Positions 34,076 to 42,904 of a stretch of 64,000 nt of DNA are shown piece by piece (position 1 is the first letter of the stretch; every line of letters starts with the position of its first letter). This stretch comes from an uncultured Prevotella sp. (GTDB lineage Bacteria; Bacteroidota; Bacteroidia; Bacteroidales; Bacteroidaceae), in assembly GCA_944320235.1 (NCBI GenBank), contig CALUGQ010000027.1:62001-126000 (forward strand), in the 5' to 3' direction. The notes below the pieces were generated by a model. It was not told the DNA's origin and did not search any database. It saw only the letters and a program-made list of their open reading frames with translations. Made by a program: the position numbers and the translations under genes.

Positions 34076-37000
34076 ATGAATATATCAGAGTTAAGCATTC
34101 GCAGGCCGGTGCTCGCTACCGTGATGACAGTGATTATCCTGCTGTTCGGAATAATCGGCTATTTCTATCTCGGTGTGCGCGAGTACCCTTCTGTTGACAA
34201 TCCAATAATATCCGTGCAATGCTCATATGCAGGTGCAAATGCGGATGTGATAGAGAACCAGATAACTGAACCGCTTGAGCAAAACATCAACGGCATACCG
34301 GGCATCCGCTCGCTTACCAGTGTCAGCCAGCAGGGCAGCAGCCGCATAACTGTTGAGTTCGACCTGTCAGTGGATCTTGAGACTGCTGCCAACGACGTGC
34401 GCGACAAGGTGTCGAGGGCGCAACGCTACCTGCCGCGCGACTGCGACCCGCCAACAGTGTCGAAGGCCGATGCCGATGCTTCGCCAATCCTGATGGTGGC
34501 GTTGCAGAGTGAGAAACGCCCCTTGCTCGAGCTTAGCGAGATAGCTGACCTTACGGTGAAGGAGCAGCTGCAGACCATACCCGACGTCAGCAGCGTCTCT
34601 ATTTGGGGAGAGAAGAAGTATTCAATGCGTCTGTGGCTAGACCCAATCAAGATGGCCGGCTACGGCATAACCCCGATGGACGTGAAGAATGCCGTAGACA
34701 ACGAGAACGTTGAATTGCCTTCTGGAAGCATTGAAGGCAATACCATAGAATTGGAAATACGCACGATGGGGCTCATGAACACAGCCAAGATGTTCGATGA
34801 CCTCATCATAAAACACGACGGCAACCAGATAATAAGGTTCAGCGACATAGGGCGCGCTGAGCTTGGCGCGGCCGACATCAAGAGCTACATGAAGATGAAC
34901 GGAGTGCCCATGGTCGGTGTCGTGGTCATACCGCAGCCTGGCGCCAATCACATCGACATTGCCGATGCCGTTTATGAGCGCATGGAGAAGATGAAGAAAG
35001 ACCTCCCCGATGACGTGCACTACAGCTACGGCTTTGACAACACAAAGTTCATAAGGGCTTCTATAAGCGAGGTTGAGAAGACCGTCTATGAGGCGTTCGT
35101 GCTGGTGATAATCATCATATTCCTGTTCTTGCGCGACTGGCGTGTGACGCTCATCCCCTGCATAGTAATCCCTGTGTCGCTCATCGGCTCGTTCTTCGTC
35201 ATGTACTTGATGGGGTTCTCCATCAACGTGCTGACCATGCTCGCCGTCGTGTTGGCCGTCGGGCTTGTGGTCGACGATGCCATCGTGATGACAGAGAACA
35301 TATACATTCGCATTGAGCGCGGGATGCCGCCGCTCGAGGCTGGCATCGAGGGCGCTAAGGAAATATTCTTCGCTGTCGTCTCCACGACGATAACGCTTGT
35401 CGCCGTTTTCTTCCCGATAGTGTTCATGGAGGGAACAACCGGGCGCCTGTTCCGCGAATTCAGCATGGTGATATCCGGCTCAATCCTTATATCGGCATTT
35501 GCCGCATTGACTTTCACGCCTATGCTGGCCACAAAACTGCTTAAGCAGCAAAAGCGCAAGAACGCCTTTTACCGCATGACCGAGCCTTTCTTCGAGGGCA
35601 TGAACAACGCATACTCGCGTTCGCTTGATTTCGTGCTCCGCCATCGCGTGTGGGTCATGCCGTTGATGGTAGTGATGATAGGCCTGATTGTCGTCCTTTG
35701 GGGCAAGATTCCGTCGGAGATGGCACCGCTCGAAGACCGCTCAATGATCACTATCAATACAAAAGGTGCCGACGGAGTTACATACGAATACCTGCGCGAC
35801 TACACTGAAGACATCAACCAGGTGGTAGATTCTATCGTACCCGATGCCAATGCCGTGGTGGCCCGAGTTTCTGATGGAAGCGGAAACATACAAATCATGC
35901 TCAAGGACATGGCCGACCGCGATTACACCCAAATGGAGGTGGCCGAGAAGATTTCACGTGCCGTGCAGACAAAGACAAAGGCGCGTGCGTTTGTACAGCA
36001 GCAGTCTTCGTTTGGCGGGCGCAGGTCAAGGATGCCAATCCAATACGTGCTCCAGGCAACGAACATCGAAAAGCTTGAGAAAGTGTTGCCTGTGTTCATG
36101 GAAAAGGTGTATGAGAACCCAACGTTCCAAATGGCCGACGTAGACTTGAAGTTCAGCAAGCCCGAGGCTCGCATCCACATCAACCGCGACAAGGCCAATG
36201 TCATGGACGTCAGTACACGTGACCTTGCCGAGACGCTGCAGTACGGACTCAGCGGACAGCGCATGGGCTACTTCTACATGAACGGAAAGCAGTATGAGAT
36301 ACTTGGCGAGATAAACCGACAGCAGCGCAATAAACCAGCCGACTTGCGCTCGATATACCTGCGTAGCAGCGATGGGAGGATGATACAGATGGACAACCTC
36401 ATAGAGCTTGAGTACAGCACAGCTCCTTCAAAGCTTTACCGCTACAACCGTTTTGTATCAGCCACAGTGTCTGCAGGACTTGCCGACGGCAAGACCATTG
36501 GCGAGGGGCTTGACGAGATGGACAAGATTGCAGCCGAGGTGCTTGACGATACGTTCAGGACTTCTTTGGCAGGCGATTCGAAGGATTTCCGTGAGAGTGC
36601 GTCGAGCCTGATGTTTGCCTTCATACTGGCATTGGTGCTCATTTACCTTATACTTGCTGCGCAGTTTGAGAGCTTCAAGGACCCGATGGTAATAATGCTC
36701 ACTGTGCCCCTTGCCATCACGGGTGCATTGATATTCATGTACTTTGGCGACATTACAATGAACATCTTCAGCCAGATAGGTATCATTATGCTCATCGGAC
36801 TTGTGGCCAAGAACGGAATTCTAATCGTTGAGTTTGCCAACCAGAAGCAGCATAGTGGCATAGAAAAGATGCAGGCTGTGCGCGAAGCGGCCTTACAACG
36901 CTTGCGTCCAATCCTCATGACGAGTGCAGCAACCATACTCGGCCTGGTTCCTTTGGCTTTCGCGACGGGTGAAGGATGTAACCAGCGTATAGCCATGGGC

Positions 37001-37111
37001 GTGGCTGTGGTTGGCGGAATGCTTGTCTCTACTTTCCTCACGATGTATGTCGTACCGGCCGTTTACAGCTACATATCAACCAATCAGAATGCAAAAGACA
37101 AGAAGAAATGA
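34076..37111 (+). CDS. RND family efflux pump, HAE1/AcrB type
   Basis: 1011 residues, twelve membrane segments in two repeats with large periplasmic loops. N-terminal ISELSIRRPVLATVMTVII is typical. The proton relay is intact: GLVVDDAIVMTENIYIR places the Asp pair at about residues 400-401, and GLVAKNGILIVEFANQ gives the Lys at about 912. EGTTGRLFREFS and ATILGLVPLAFATGEG are further family motifs. Exports drugs, bile salts or other amphiphiles by proton antiport; substrate cannot be told from sequence. TGA overlaps the ATG of the outer-membrane gene (ATGA). Confidence 0.95.
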   Translation: MNISELSIRRPVLATVMTVIILLFGIIGYFYLGVREYPSVDNPIISVQCSYAGANADVIENQITEPLEQNINGIPGIRSLTSVSQQGSSRITVEFDLSVDLETAANDVRDKVSRAQRYLPRDCDPPTVSKADADASPILMVALQSEKRPLLELSEIADLTVKEQLQTIPDVSSVSIWGEKKYSMRLWLDPIKMAGYGITPMDVKNAVDNENVELPSGSIEGNTIELEIRTMGLMNTAKMFDDLIIKHDGNQIIRFSDIGRAELGAADIKSYMKMNGVPMVGVVVIPQPGANHIDIADAVYERMEKMKKDLPDDVHYSYGFDNTKFIRASISEVEKTVYEAFVLVIIIIFLFLRDWRVTLIPCIVIPVSLIGSFFVMYLMGFSINVLTMLAVVLAVGLVVDDAIVMTENIYIRIERGMPPLEAGIEGAKEIFFAVVSTTITLVAVFFPIVFMEGTTGRLFREFSMVISGSILISAFAALTFTPMLATKLLKQQKRKNAFYRMTEPFFEGMNNAYSRSLDFVLRHRVWVMPLMVVMIGLIVVLWGKIPSEMAPLEDRSMITINTKGADGVTYEYLRDYTEDINQVVDSIVPDANAVVARVSDGSGNIQIMLKDMADRDYTQMEVAEKISRAVQTKTKARAFVQQQSSFGGRRSRMPIQYVLQATNIEKLEKVLPVFMEKVYENPTFQMADVDLKFSKPEARIHINRDKANVMDVSTRDLAETLQYGLSGQRMGYFYMNGKQYEILGEINRQQRNKPADLRSIYLRSSDGRMIQMDNLIELEYSTAPSKLYRYNRFVSATVSAGLADGKTIGEGLDEMDKIAAEVLDDTFRTSLAGDSKDFRESASSLMFAFILALVLIYLILAAQFESFKDPMVIMLTVPLAITGALIFMYFGDITMNIFSQIGIIMLIGLVAKNGILIVEFANQKQHSGIEKMQAVREAALQRLRPILMTSAATILGLVPLAFATGEGCNQRIAMGVAVVGGMLVSTFLTMYVVPAVYSYISTNQNAKDKKK

Positions 37112-38451
37112 AGAATAATATAGTTTTGGCCATGCTTTTTTGCCTTGCCATTTCTGCTTATGGCCAGCGCACAGATGGGGCAGGGGAGAAAACAGTCACT
37201 TTGCAGGATTGCATAACTCAGGGGCTGGCGAACAATTTTTCAATACGTATGGTCAAGAACCGCCAGCAAGTTAGCGCAAACAACGCTACCCCGGCCAATG
37301 CAGGGCTGTTGCCAACAGTTGAGCTTAGCGCCTCTTACGGAGGCGACTTCCACACGACCAGCTCAACATCGCGTGCCACGGGGATTGAAACTACCGACAA
37401 GAATGCATACGACGGCACGCTTGATGTCGGGGTGGACCTTAACTGGACGGTGTTTGATGGCTTCAGCGTGTGGACAAATTACAAGCAGCTGCAACTCATG
37501 AAACAGCAGGGCGAGCTTGAAACGCGTATGGCTGTGGAGGATTACGTGGCTTCTGTCATAACGGAATACTATAACTTCATACAACAGAAAATACGTCTTG
37601 AGAACTTCCGCAAGAACATGGAACTTTCGCGCGAACGTTTCCGAAATGTCGAGATCAGTTACAGCATAGGCAGCTACTCGCTTGTGGATTACTTGCAGGC
37701 AAAGGTATACTTCAATGCAGACAGCACTCAGTACATGAAACAGCTCGAGGCTTTGAACACCTCACGCATAACTCTCAATGAACTGCTCTCAAATGATGAC
37801 GTGACAGCTTTCATTAACATCCACGACTCGGTCATAGATGTCAACCCTGCTCTTCAATACGAGGAGTTGTGGCGCTCTACCCTTGCCACTAACTCGTCAT
37901 TGCTTCTCGCTGACAATAATTCGGCGGTTGTGCAGGCAGAGTACAAGAAAGTGATGTCGCGCGACTATCCGTATGTGCGTCTCAACGTAGGCTATGGTTA
38001 CACGCAGAACCGCTATGAACTGGCAGCCACGCGCAAGCGTGATGACTGGGGGCTTAGTGCCGGTGTCACCCTTGGCTTCAATATCTTTGATGGCAAGAGG
38101 CGGATGCAGAAGAACAATGCTAAGCTCGACATTGAGTACGCCAACTTGGAGCGCGAGAACCTTAAGCTCTCTCTCAAGGCTTCGCTCAACAATTATTGGC
38201 AGGCTTACAAGAACAACTTGCAGATATTGATGAAAGAGCGCGAGAACCACGAGGCAGCCGTTGCCAACTATGAACTGTCGAACTTGCGGTGGTCGGAAGC
38301 GCAGCTGTCTGGCTTTGAGCTTCGTGAGGCTCAGAACAGCCTGCTCGAGTCTGAGGAGAGCATCCTGGCGGCAGAGTATGACACCAAGATGTGCGAGCTG
38401 TCGTTGATGTTGCTCAGTGGTAAGGTAATGGAGTACCTTGCAGGCAACTGA
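37108..38451 (+). CDS. TolC-like outer-membrane efflux protein
   Basis: 447 residues with a signal peptide (MKNNIVLAMLFCLAISAYG). No lipobox, so a TolC rather than OprM-type anchor. Two outer-membrane efflux repeats: the first starts VTLQDCITQGLANNFSIRM, the second at about residue 250, with helical hairpins SIGSYSLVDYLQAKVYFNAD and LSGFELREAQNSLLESEESI. It forms the trimeric exit duct for the adaptor and pump encoded just upstream. The operon ends at the hairpin at 38507. Confidence 0.93.
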   Translation: MKNNIVLAMLFCLAISAYGQRTDGAGEKTVTLQDCITQGLANNFSIRMVKNRQQVSANNATPANAGLLPTVELSASYGGDFHTTSSTSRATGIETTDKNAYDGTLDVGVDLNWTVFDGFSVWTNYKQLQLMKQQGELETRMAVEDYVASVITEYYNFIQQKIRLENFRKNMELSRERFRNVEISYSIGSYSLVDYLQAKVYFNADSTQYMKQLEALNTSRITLNELLSNDDVTAFINIHDSVIDVNPALQYEELWRSTLATNSSLLLADNNSAVVQAEYKKVMSRDYPYVRLNVGYGYTQNRYELAATRKRDDWGLSAGVTLGFNIFDGKRRMQKNNAKLDIEYANLERENLKLSLKASLNNYWQAYKNNLQILMKERENHEAAVANYELSNLRWSEAQLSGFELREAQNSLLESEESILAAEYDTKMCELSLMLLSGKVMEYLAGN

Positions 38452-38506
38452 TTTTTTGTAAAATAGTGGCCTTGCCTCCGGGCAAAGTCTTGTGAGTGCC
38501 GCATTC

Positions 38507-38563
38507 CGGCGTGGGTGTTTTCATCATGGAGTATGCCGTATGAAGCCATCCACGCCGTTTTTA
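38507..38563 (+). terminator. Terminator after the RND operon
   Basis: CGGCGTGG (38507-38514) pairs with CCACGCCG (38550-38557), followed by a T-run. TTCAT/ATGAA inside the loop extends the stem. Ends the efflux transcript before the lysozyme gene. Confidence 0.65.
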
Positions 38564-38709
38564 TTGCCGTTGCCCCGAGTGTTATCCCTTTCAGGCGTTG
38601 GGCCTGTTGAATGCTGCAACGCTGCTGCTTTATTTCTGAATAATTCATAACGCTGGCTCAAGTGTACCTTTTTTTAATGAATAGGCACGGCTTTTTCGGA
38701 TTTTTTGCC

Positions 38710-38717
38710 TACTTTTG
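38710..38717 (+). promoter_or_regulatory. -7 element before the GH25 lysozyme
   Basis: TACTTTTG at 38710-38717, leader about 18 bases. No TTG at 19 bases upstream. Confidence 0.5.
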
Positions 38718-38738
38718 CAGCTAAAATCTGTCCCATTG

Positions 38739-39428
38739 ATGAAACGTTTGCTTTTGTTTTCCGCCTTGTTGCTGCCGCTCGTAGCGGCAGCGCAGAATCC
38801 GTATGTGCACTGTGAAGATACATGCGCCCACATACATGGCATCGACCTGAGCCATTACCAGGGCGAGGTGTTTTGGGAAGCGGTGGGGGACAACACAAAG
38901 ATGGCATACGTTTACCTTAAGGCGACTGAGGGTGGCGACTGGATTGACAAAAGGTACGAGAGCAACATTGTGCTGGCTCACCGCCATGGCCTGAAAGTTG
39001 GCAGCTACCATTTCTACCGCCCCAAGACTGACCAAAGGCTGCAATTGGAGAACTTCAAGGTGCAGTGCAGGCCTGGAGAGCAGGATTTGGTACCAATGAT
39101 AGACATTGAGTCAACCGGTGGATTGCCTACAGATGAGTTTTGCGACTCGTTGTTCAAGTTCCTGGAGCTTGTGGAAGAGGCTTACAAGCAGAAACCGTTG
39201 CTTTATACATTCACCAATTTTTATAACCGCCACCTTGTGGGCAAGATTGACGACTACAAGCTTATGATTGCCCAGTATACTGACGAAGAGCCGGTCTTGG
39301 CTGACGAGCGGGACATCACAATGTGGCAATACACCGGCAAGGGAGGCATTGCCGGTGTCAATGGATATATAGACAAGAGCCGTTTCATGGGCCAGCACGG
39401 GATGCGTGAAATCAGGTACAGGCATTGA
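38739..39428 (+). CDS. Exported GH25 lysozyme
   Basis: 229 residues with a signal peptide (MKRLLLFSALLLPLVAAAQ). Glycoside hydrolase family 25 muramidase cleaving MurNAc-GlcNAc bonds. Visible: HGIDLSHYQGEVFWEAV with an active-site Asp, YVYLKATEGGDW, SYHFYRP and MIDIEST with the catalytic Asp and Glu, and late MWQYTGKGGIAGVNG. The whole protein is the catalytic domain; no cell-wall binding repeats. ATG 38739 follows the -7 element by 21 bases; an in-frame TTG at 38715 would fall on that element. Role: own-wall remodelling or attack on other bacteria. Confidence 0.92.
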   Translation: MKRLLLFSALLLPLVAAAQNPYVHCEDTCAHIHGIDLSHYQGEVFWEAVGDNTKMAYVYLKATEGGDWIDKRYESNIVLAHRHGLKVGSYHFYRPKTDQRLQLENFKVQCRPGEQDLVPMIDIESTGGLPTDEFCDSLFKFLELVEEAYKQKPLLYTFTNFYNRHLVGKIDDYKLMIAQYTDEEPVLADERDITMWQYTGKGGIAGVNGYIDKSRFMGQHGMREIRYRH

Positions 39429-39474
39429 CGGCTGTTACAAGAGTGGATAACAACATAAAAACTGATAATCAATC

Positions 39475-40638
39475 ATGGCAATTATTAAGTGTCCGGAGTG
39501 TGGCCATCAAGTCAGCGACCAGGCAAAGACTTGCCCCAGCTGCGGAATTGAGATTTCGGGTAAAATCATGCCATGCCCAGAGTGTGGCGAGATTGTGTTC
39601 AAGAACCAGCAGTCATGCCCCTGCTGCCATGCCCCGTTGCATGGAGGCGAGGCTGTTTCCAGCGGTGGCGTGGATGCTGGTGTAGATGCGGCGCAGGCTG
39701 CAGAGGTCTTGGAAAGCCAAGCCCCGACTGCCAACAGTGTAACGGCGGCCCCTTCCTCGCATCGCAAGTCGGTGACCACCGTGGTTGCAGTAGCTTTCGT
39801 GTTAGCCCTTTTGGTAGTGTTTGGCTGGATGTATTTTTATAAGAATACGCAAGAACAGAATGAGCTTGACGCCTACGAGAATGCCATGGTGAGCGGTGAG
39901 CCGGCAGTGCTCAAGAACTTCCTTGATGTGTACGTTGACGCACCTTCGGAGCATAGGGATTCGGTGTCTGCGCGACTTGCCGACTTGAAAGCCATAGATA
40001 GTGAATGGGCCGATGCGGTGGCCAGCGGCTCTAAGACAGCCATTGAGCGTTATGTCAAGATGCATCCCAATAGCGTACACGTGGCCGAGGCTAAAATCAA
40101 GGTCGATTCGCTCGACTGGGTAGCGGCGGCAGACGCCAATACCAGTGAGGCATACCGTGATTACATTGAGAGGCATGCCGACGGCCTTTATGTAGACGAG
40201 GCGCAAAGCCGGTTTGAAAAGCTTGATGCCCAAAAAGTGACACCCGAGGATGAGCAAGCCATAAACAGCCTGTTCTCTGGCTATTTCACGTCGCTTGCCG
40301 CCGGTGACGAGGAGGGGCTTACCGCCTGCCTGGCAAACATCATGACGAGTTTCCTACATAAAGAGAATGCCACGAAAGCCGATGTGATAGAGCACATGAA
40401 GCGCATAAACTCACAACCTGATGTTACGCTGATGAATTTCAGGCTCAACAACGACATGAGGATAACTAAATCTGAGGCTTCAGCCGGTGGCTTTGAGTAT
40501 TCTGTGACTTTCTCCTTGGACCAAAAGCTGGAGTATACAGACGCTGCCAAGAATGCATTCAACACCTATAAAGTGGAGGCAAAAGTCTCGCCAGACATGA
40601 AAATTGAAGAGCTCAATATGCGGAAAGTGGTTCTTTGA
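39475..40638 (+). CDS. Zinc-ribbon membrane protein
   Basis: 387 residues. Two Cys4 zinc ribbons at the N-terminus: CPECGHQVSDQAKTCPSCG (residues 6-24) and CPECGEIVFKNQQSCPCC (34-51). A Ser/Ala-rich linker leads to one membrane segment (about 104-122, TTVVAVAFVLALLVVFGWMY). The extra-cytoplasmic part has repeated helical hairpins (residues ~130-250) and a C-terminal NTF2-like or similar domain. Function unknown; such proteins in Bacteroidota may sense envelope or redox state. It follows the lysozyme gene by 46 bases and may share its transcript. Confidence 0.8.
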   Translation: MAIIKCPECGHQVSDQAKTCPSCGIEISGKIMPCPECGEIVFKNQQSCPCCHAPLHGGEAVSSGGVDAGVDAAQAAEVLESQAPTANSVTAAPSSHRKSVTTVVAVAFVLALLVVFGWMYFYKNTQEQNELDAYENAMVSGEPAVLKNFLDVYVDAPSEHRDSVSARLADLKAIDSEWADAVASGSKTAIERYVKMHPNSVHVAEAKIKVDSLDWVAAADANTSEAYRDYIERHADGLYVDEAQSRFEKLDAQKVTPEDEQAINSLFSGYFTSLAAGDEEGLTACLANIMTSFLHKENATKADVIEHMKRINSQPDVTLMNFRLNNDMRITKSEASAGGFEYSVTFSLDQKLEYTDAAKNAFNTYKVEAKVSPDMKIEELNMRKVVL

Positions 40639-40970
40639 CAGTATGTTCAGCAGTGCCTTAATGTGTAAGCCGCAATCTGCTTCACTGTCTCTGGTGATGG
40701 TATTGCTTTGGCCCCTGACTTGTCGCCGGGGGCTTTTTGTATGCGCTTTGCCAGTGGCATCTGGCCGTTAGTGTAATGATTTGTTACAGAAACCGTAGGC
40801 ATTGCATAAATAATTGATTCACAGCGTATTGCAGAACAAGCCTTGCGGGCTGCCAAAACCGGTCGTTTTGGCAGCCCGCAAGGCTTGTTTGGCAATACGT
40901 TAAGGCCAGTTTTGCATTTCAGTGCGGCTGAACCTCGGTTGAGGCTCGACTTTTGTCCGTATGTTTTACC
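40639..40970. other. Convergent intergenic region
   Basis: No supported gene. The only structure is the 25-bp inverted repeat at 40835-40889. Confidence 0.5.
40835..40889. terminator. Bidirectional terminator, 25-bp perfect inverted repeat
   Basis: Arms 40835-40859 and 40865-40889 are perfectly complementary with a CGGTC loop. It lies between the convergent zinc-ribbon and Cys-rich genes. The top of the stem, AAAACCGGTCGTTTTGGCAG, resembles one 22-base repeat unit. Confidence 0.8.
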
Positions 40971-41201
40971 TCACTTTTTTCGTGTGCCCCCACTTTTGTC
41001 CGTAGGCCTTCGCGCCATGTTCCTGTCGCAGTGTGCTTGCTTTCCCTTTTTCTTTGAGTGTGACTTGCGGGCCATGTCACGCAGGGCGCACCCTTGGCAT
41101 CCGTGGCATGGGTCGTGTGCCCGCGCCAATGCCGTGTATATCCGCCAGCCTATGTAGACCACGGCAGCAAGCAGCGTTATGGCGACAATCAGTCCTTGCA
41201 T
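40971..41201 (-). CDS. FeoB-associated-type Cys-rich membrane peptide
   Basis: 76 residues. A short N-terminal membrane helix (residues ~3-22, LIVAITLLAAVVYIGWRIY) is followed by DPCHGCQGCALRDM, the CxxCxxC-type motif of the 'FeoB-associated Cys-rich membrane protein' family, and a basic tail. Relatives usually sit next to feoB and may help ferrous iron uptake or handle thiol-bound metals. Here no feoA or feoB is in the window. It overlaps the preceding Nudix gene by 13 bases, so they are transcribed together. Confidence 0.72.
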   Translation of the reverse strand: MQGLIVAITLLAAVVYIGWRIYTALARAHDPCHGCQGCALRDMARKSHSKKKGKQAHCDRNMARRPTDKSGGTRKK

Positions 41202-41701
41202 ACGAAGAAACGTTTGTACTCCGACTCAAAATTAGGGGTAAGCACCCCTTTCCCCATGGCATCGTTTATTTCTTCGGGCAGCCAGAAACGCCCCCCGTCA
41301 AGTTCTTCGTCGTTAGGATGCACCTCCCCGTCGAATGTAGTTGAGAATACATGCACAAGCTCTCTTTCTACATTGCTTTCAAACACATATTTGCCCAAGA
41401 ACGATGGCGTATATCCAGTTATGCCCAGTTCCTCGCTCACTTCGCGCATCAGGGCATTGCTTATGCTTTCGCCATAGCCTACATGGCCGCCTGTGGCTGT
41501 GTCCCATTTGCCAGGTTGTACGTCTTTCCATAGCGGTCGGCGTTGCAGGTATAGCTTGCCTTGGCTGTTGAACAAGTGCAGGTGTACCACGGGGTGGAGC
41601 GGCCTTTTGGGGCCGTGGGCTTCGCTTCGCGTAGTTTTCCCGATGGTGTTGCCGTTCTCGTCGACTATGGGTAACAGTTCGTTGTAGTCGTTGTTGTGCA
41701 T
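41189..41701 (-). CDS. Nudix hydrolase
   Basis: 170 residues. The Nudix box is GHVGYGESISNALMREVSEE with LGI (GX5EX7REUXEEXGU satisfied). The layout (ELLPIVDENGNTIGKTTRSEAH, HPVVHLHLFNSQGKLYLQRR) is that of YfcD/IPP-isomerase-like Nudix proteins, but the isomerase Cys and Glu context is not clearly present, so pyrophosphatase activity on a nucleotide or prenyl derivative is as likely. It overlaps the Cys-rich peptide gene and is 12 bases after the lipid kinase stop. Confidence 0.87.
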   Translation of the reverse strand: MHNNDYNELLPIVDENGNTIGKTTRSEAHGPKRPLHPVVHLHLFNSQGKLYLQRRPLWKDVQPGKWDTATGGHVGYGESISNALMREVSEELGITGYTPSFLGKYVFESNVERELVHVFSTTFDGEVHPNDEELDGGRFWLPEEINDAMGKGVLTPNFESEYKRFFVCKD

Positions 41702-41713
41702 TTTTCCTGTCTA

Positions 41714-42751
41714 TCAGTTTTTTGTTAGCCTTTTCAGTAAGGCTTTGTTGATGGCTTGTATGCGTTTGCGCTGTTTTTCCATGTCTTCACGCACTATGTT
41801 CAGGTTGCTCAGAAAGTCGGAGAAAGCGTTGAGAATAGCGTTCGGGTGCTTGTCGTCTTCTATGATGTCAGGGTTTGTAATGATTTTTATGCCGCGTTCT
41901 TCTATGTGTACGTCAATGTCGGTGCCTGTCATGATAGGGTCGCCGTCATAGTGTATTGCCCCTGGCTGGCTCCTGTGTATGTGTATGCGCTTTGCCTTGA
42001 ACGTCTTTATCTTGGAGTTCTTGTCGAGCGTCTTGTTGAACATGTCGATGCTTATCTGCGGAGCGTCGAATGCTGTGAACGGCTCCATTATCGTAACGTC
42101 CATGAGGCCGTCGGTCATGGTTGCCTTCGGTGCGATGTATGCATTGTTGCCGTATTGCGAAGCGTTGGCACAGGCTATCAGGAACGCCTTGTGGCGTGTG
42201 GCCTTGGTCTCGTCTGTGACTTCGTAAACCTCGGGCTTGTACTTCAGCCCCTCGCGCAGCACGTTCTCCATGTAGGTGACAGGCCCGCGTTTGCCGGCTT
42301 CGGCAAACTTGAGGCTTATGAAAGCGTCGAACCCCATGCCGCAAGTGCAAAAAAACGGCAGGCTGTTGATTACCCCATAGTCGAGCGCCTCGATGTTGCA
42401 CCGGTTTATGATGGCTATGGCCTTGCGTATGTCCATGGGGATGCACAGATGGCGCGCAAGCCCGTTGCCGGAGCCGCACGGCACGATGCCGAGCGCAGTC
42501 TCTGTGTGCACGAGCGAGCGTGCAACTTCGTTCACCGTGCCATCGCCGCCTACGGCCACTACAATGTTGACATCGCTTGCCACGCATCTTCTGGCTATCT
42601 CTGCTGCATGGCCTGCGTATTCGGTGAATTGCACCCTGTAGTCGAACTTGGCCTTGTCGATAGTTTGCTCGATGACGCGCGGGATGTCGCTTTTGTCATG
42701 TGTACCCGAGCGCGGGTTTACTATAAATATAATTTCTTTTTTGTCGGTCAT
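41714..42751 (-). CDS. Lipid kinase of the diacylglycerol kinase family
   Basis: 345 residues from ATG 42751. Motifs: FIVNPRSGTHDKS, VAVGGDGTVNEVA (nucleotide-binding GGDGT, residues 68-72), PCGSGNGLARHL, and late HYDGDPIMTGTDIDVHI. It phosphorylates a lipid hydroxyl; family members act on diacylglycerol, phosphatidylglycerol, ceramide or sphingoid bases. It is divergent from serine palmitoyltransferase with ~150 bases between, which makes a sphingolipid substrate plausible but unproven. In-frame codons upstream (42802) would cover the promoter. The -7 element ends seven bases before the ATG. Confidence 0.88.
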   Translation of the reverse strand: MTDKKEIIFIVNPRSGTHDKSDIPRVIEQTIDKAKFDYRVQFTEYAGHAAEIARRCVASDVNIVVAVGGDGTVNEVARSLVHTETALGIVPCGSGNGLARHLCIPMDIRKAIAIINRCNIEALDYGVINSLPFFCTCGMGFDAFISLKFAEAGKRGPVTYMENVLREGLKYKPEVYEVTDETKATRHKAFLIACANASQYGNNAYIAPKATMTDGLMDVTIMEPFTAFDAPQISIDMFNKTLDKNSKIKTFKAKRIHIHRSQPGAIHYDGDPIMTGTDIDVHIEERGIKIITNPDIIEDDKHPNAILNAFSDFLSNLNIVREDMEKQRKRIQAINKALLKRLTKN

Positions 42752-42757
42752 TATATG

Positions 42758-42765
42758 CAAAGGTA
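42758..42765 (-). promoter_or_regulatory. -7 element of the lipid kinase operon
   Basis: Minus strand TACCTTTG (42765-42758), seven bases before ATG 42751. No TTG at 19 bases (nearest at 16). Predicted leader is zero to three bases. Confidence 0.5.
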
Positions 42766-42861
42766 CATATTTCAGTTGGAACAAATGTCCGGAGGCATAC
42801 AAAAAATAGCTAAAGCATGCTTTTTTTCATTCAAAAGGGGCATTCATTGATAAAAAATATG

Positions 42862-42869
42862 TAAATTTG
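42862..42869 (+). promoter_or_regulatory. -7 element of serine palmitoyltransferase
   Basis: TAAATTTG at 42862-42869, leader about 32 bases. No TTG at the usual distance. Confidence 0.45.
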
Positions 42870-42904
42870 CAGCCTGTATAAAAAAGAAAGAATTTATACC
42901 AAAG

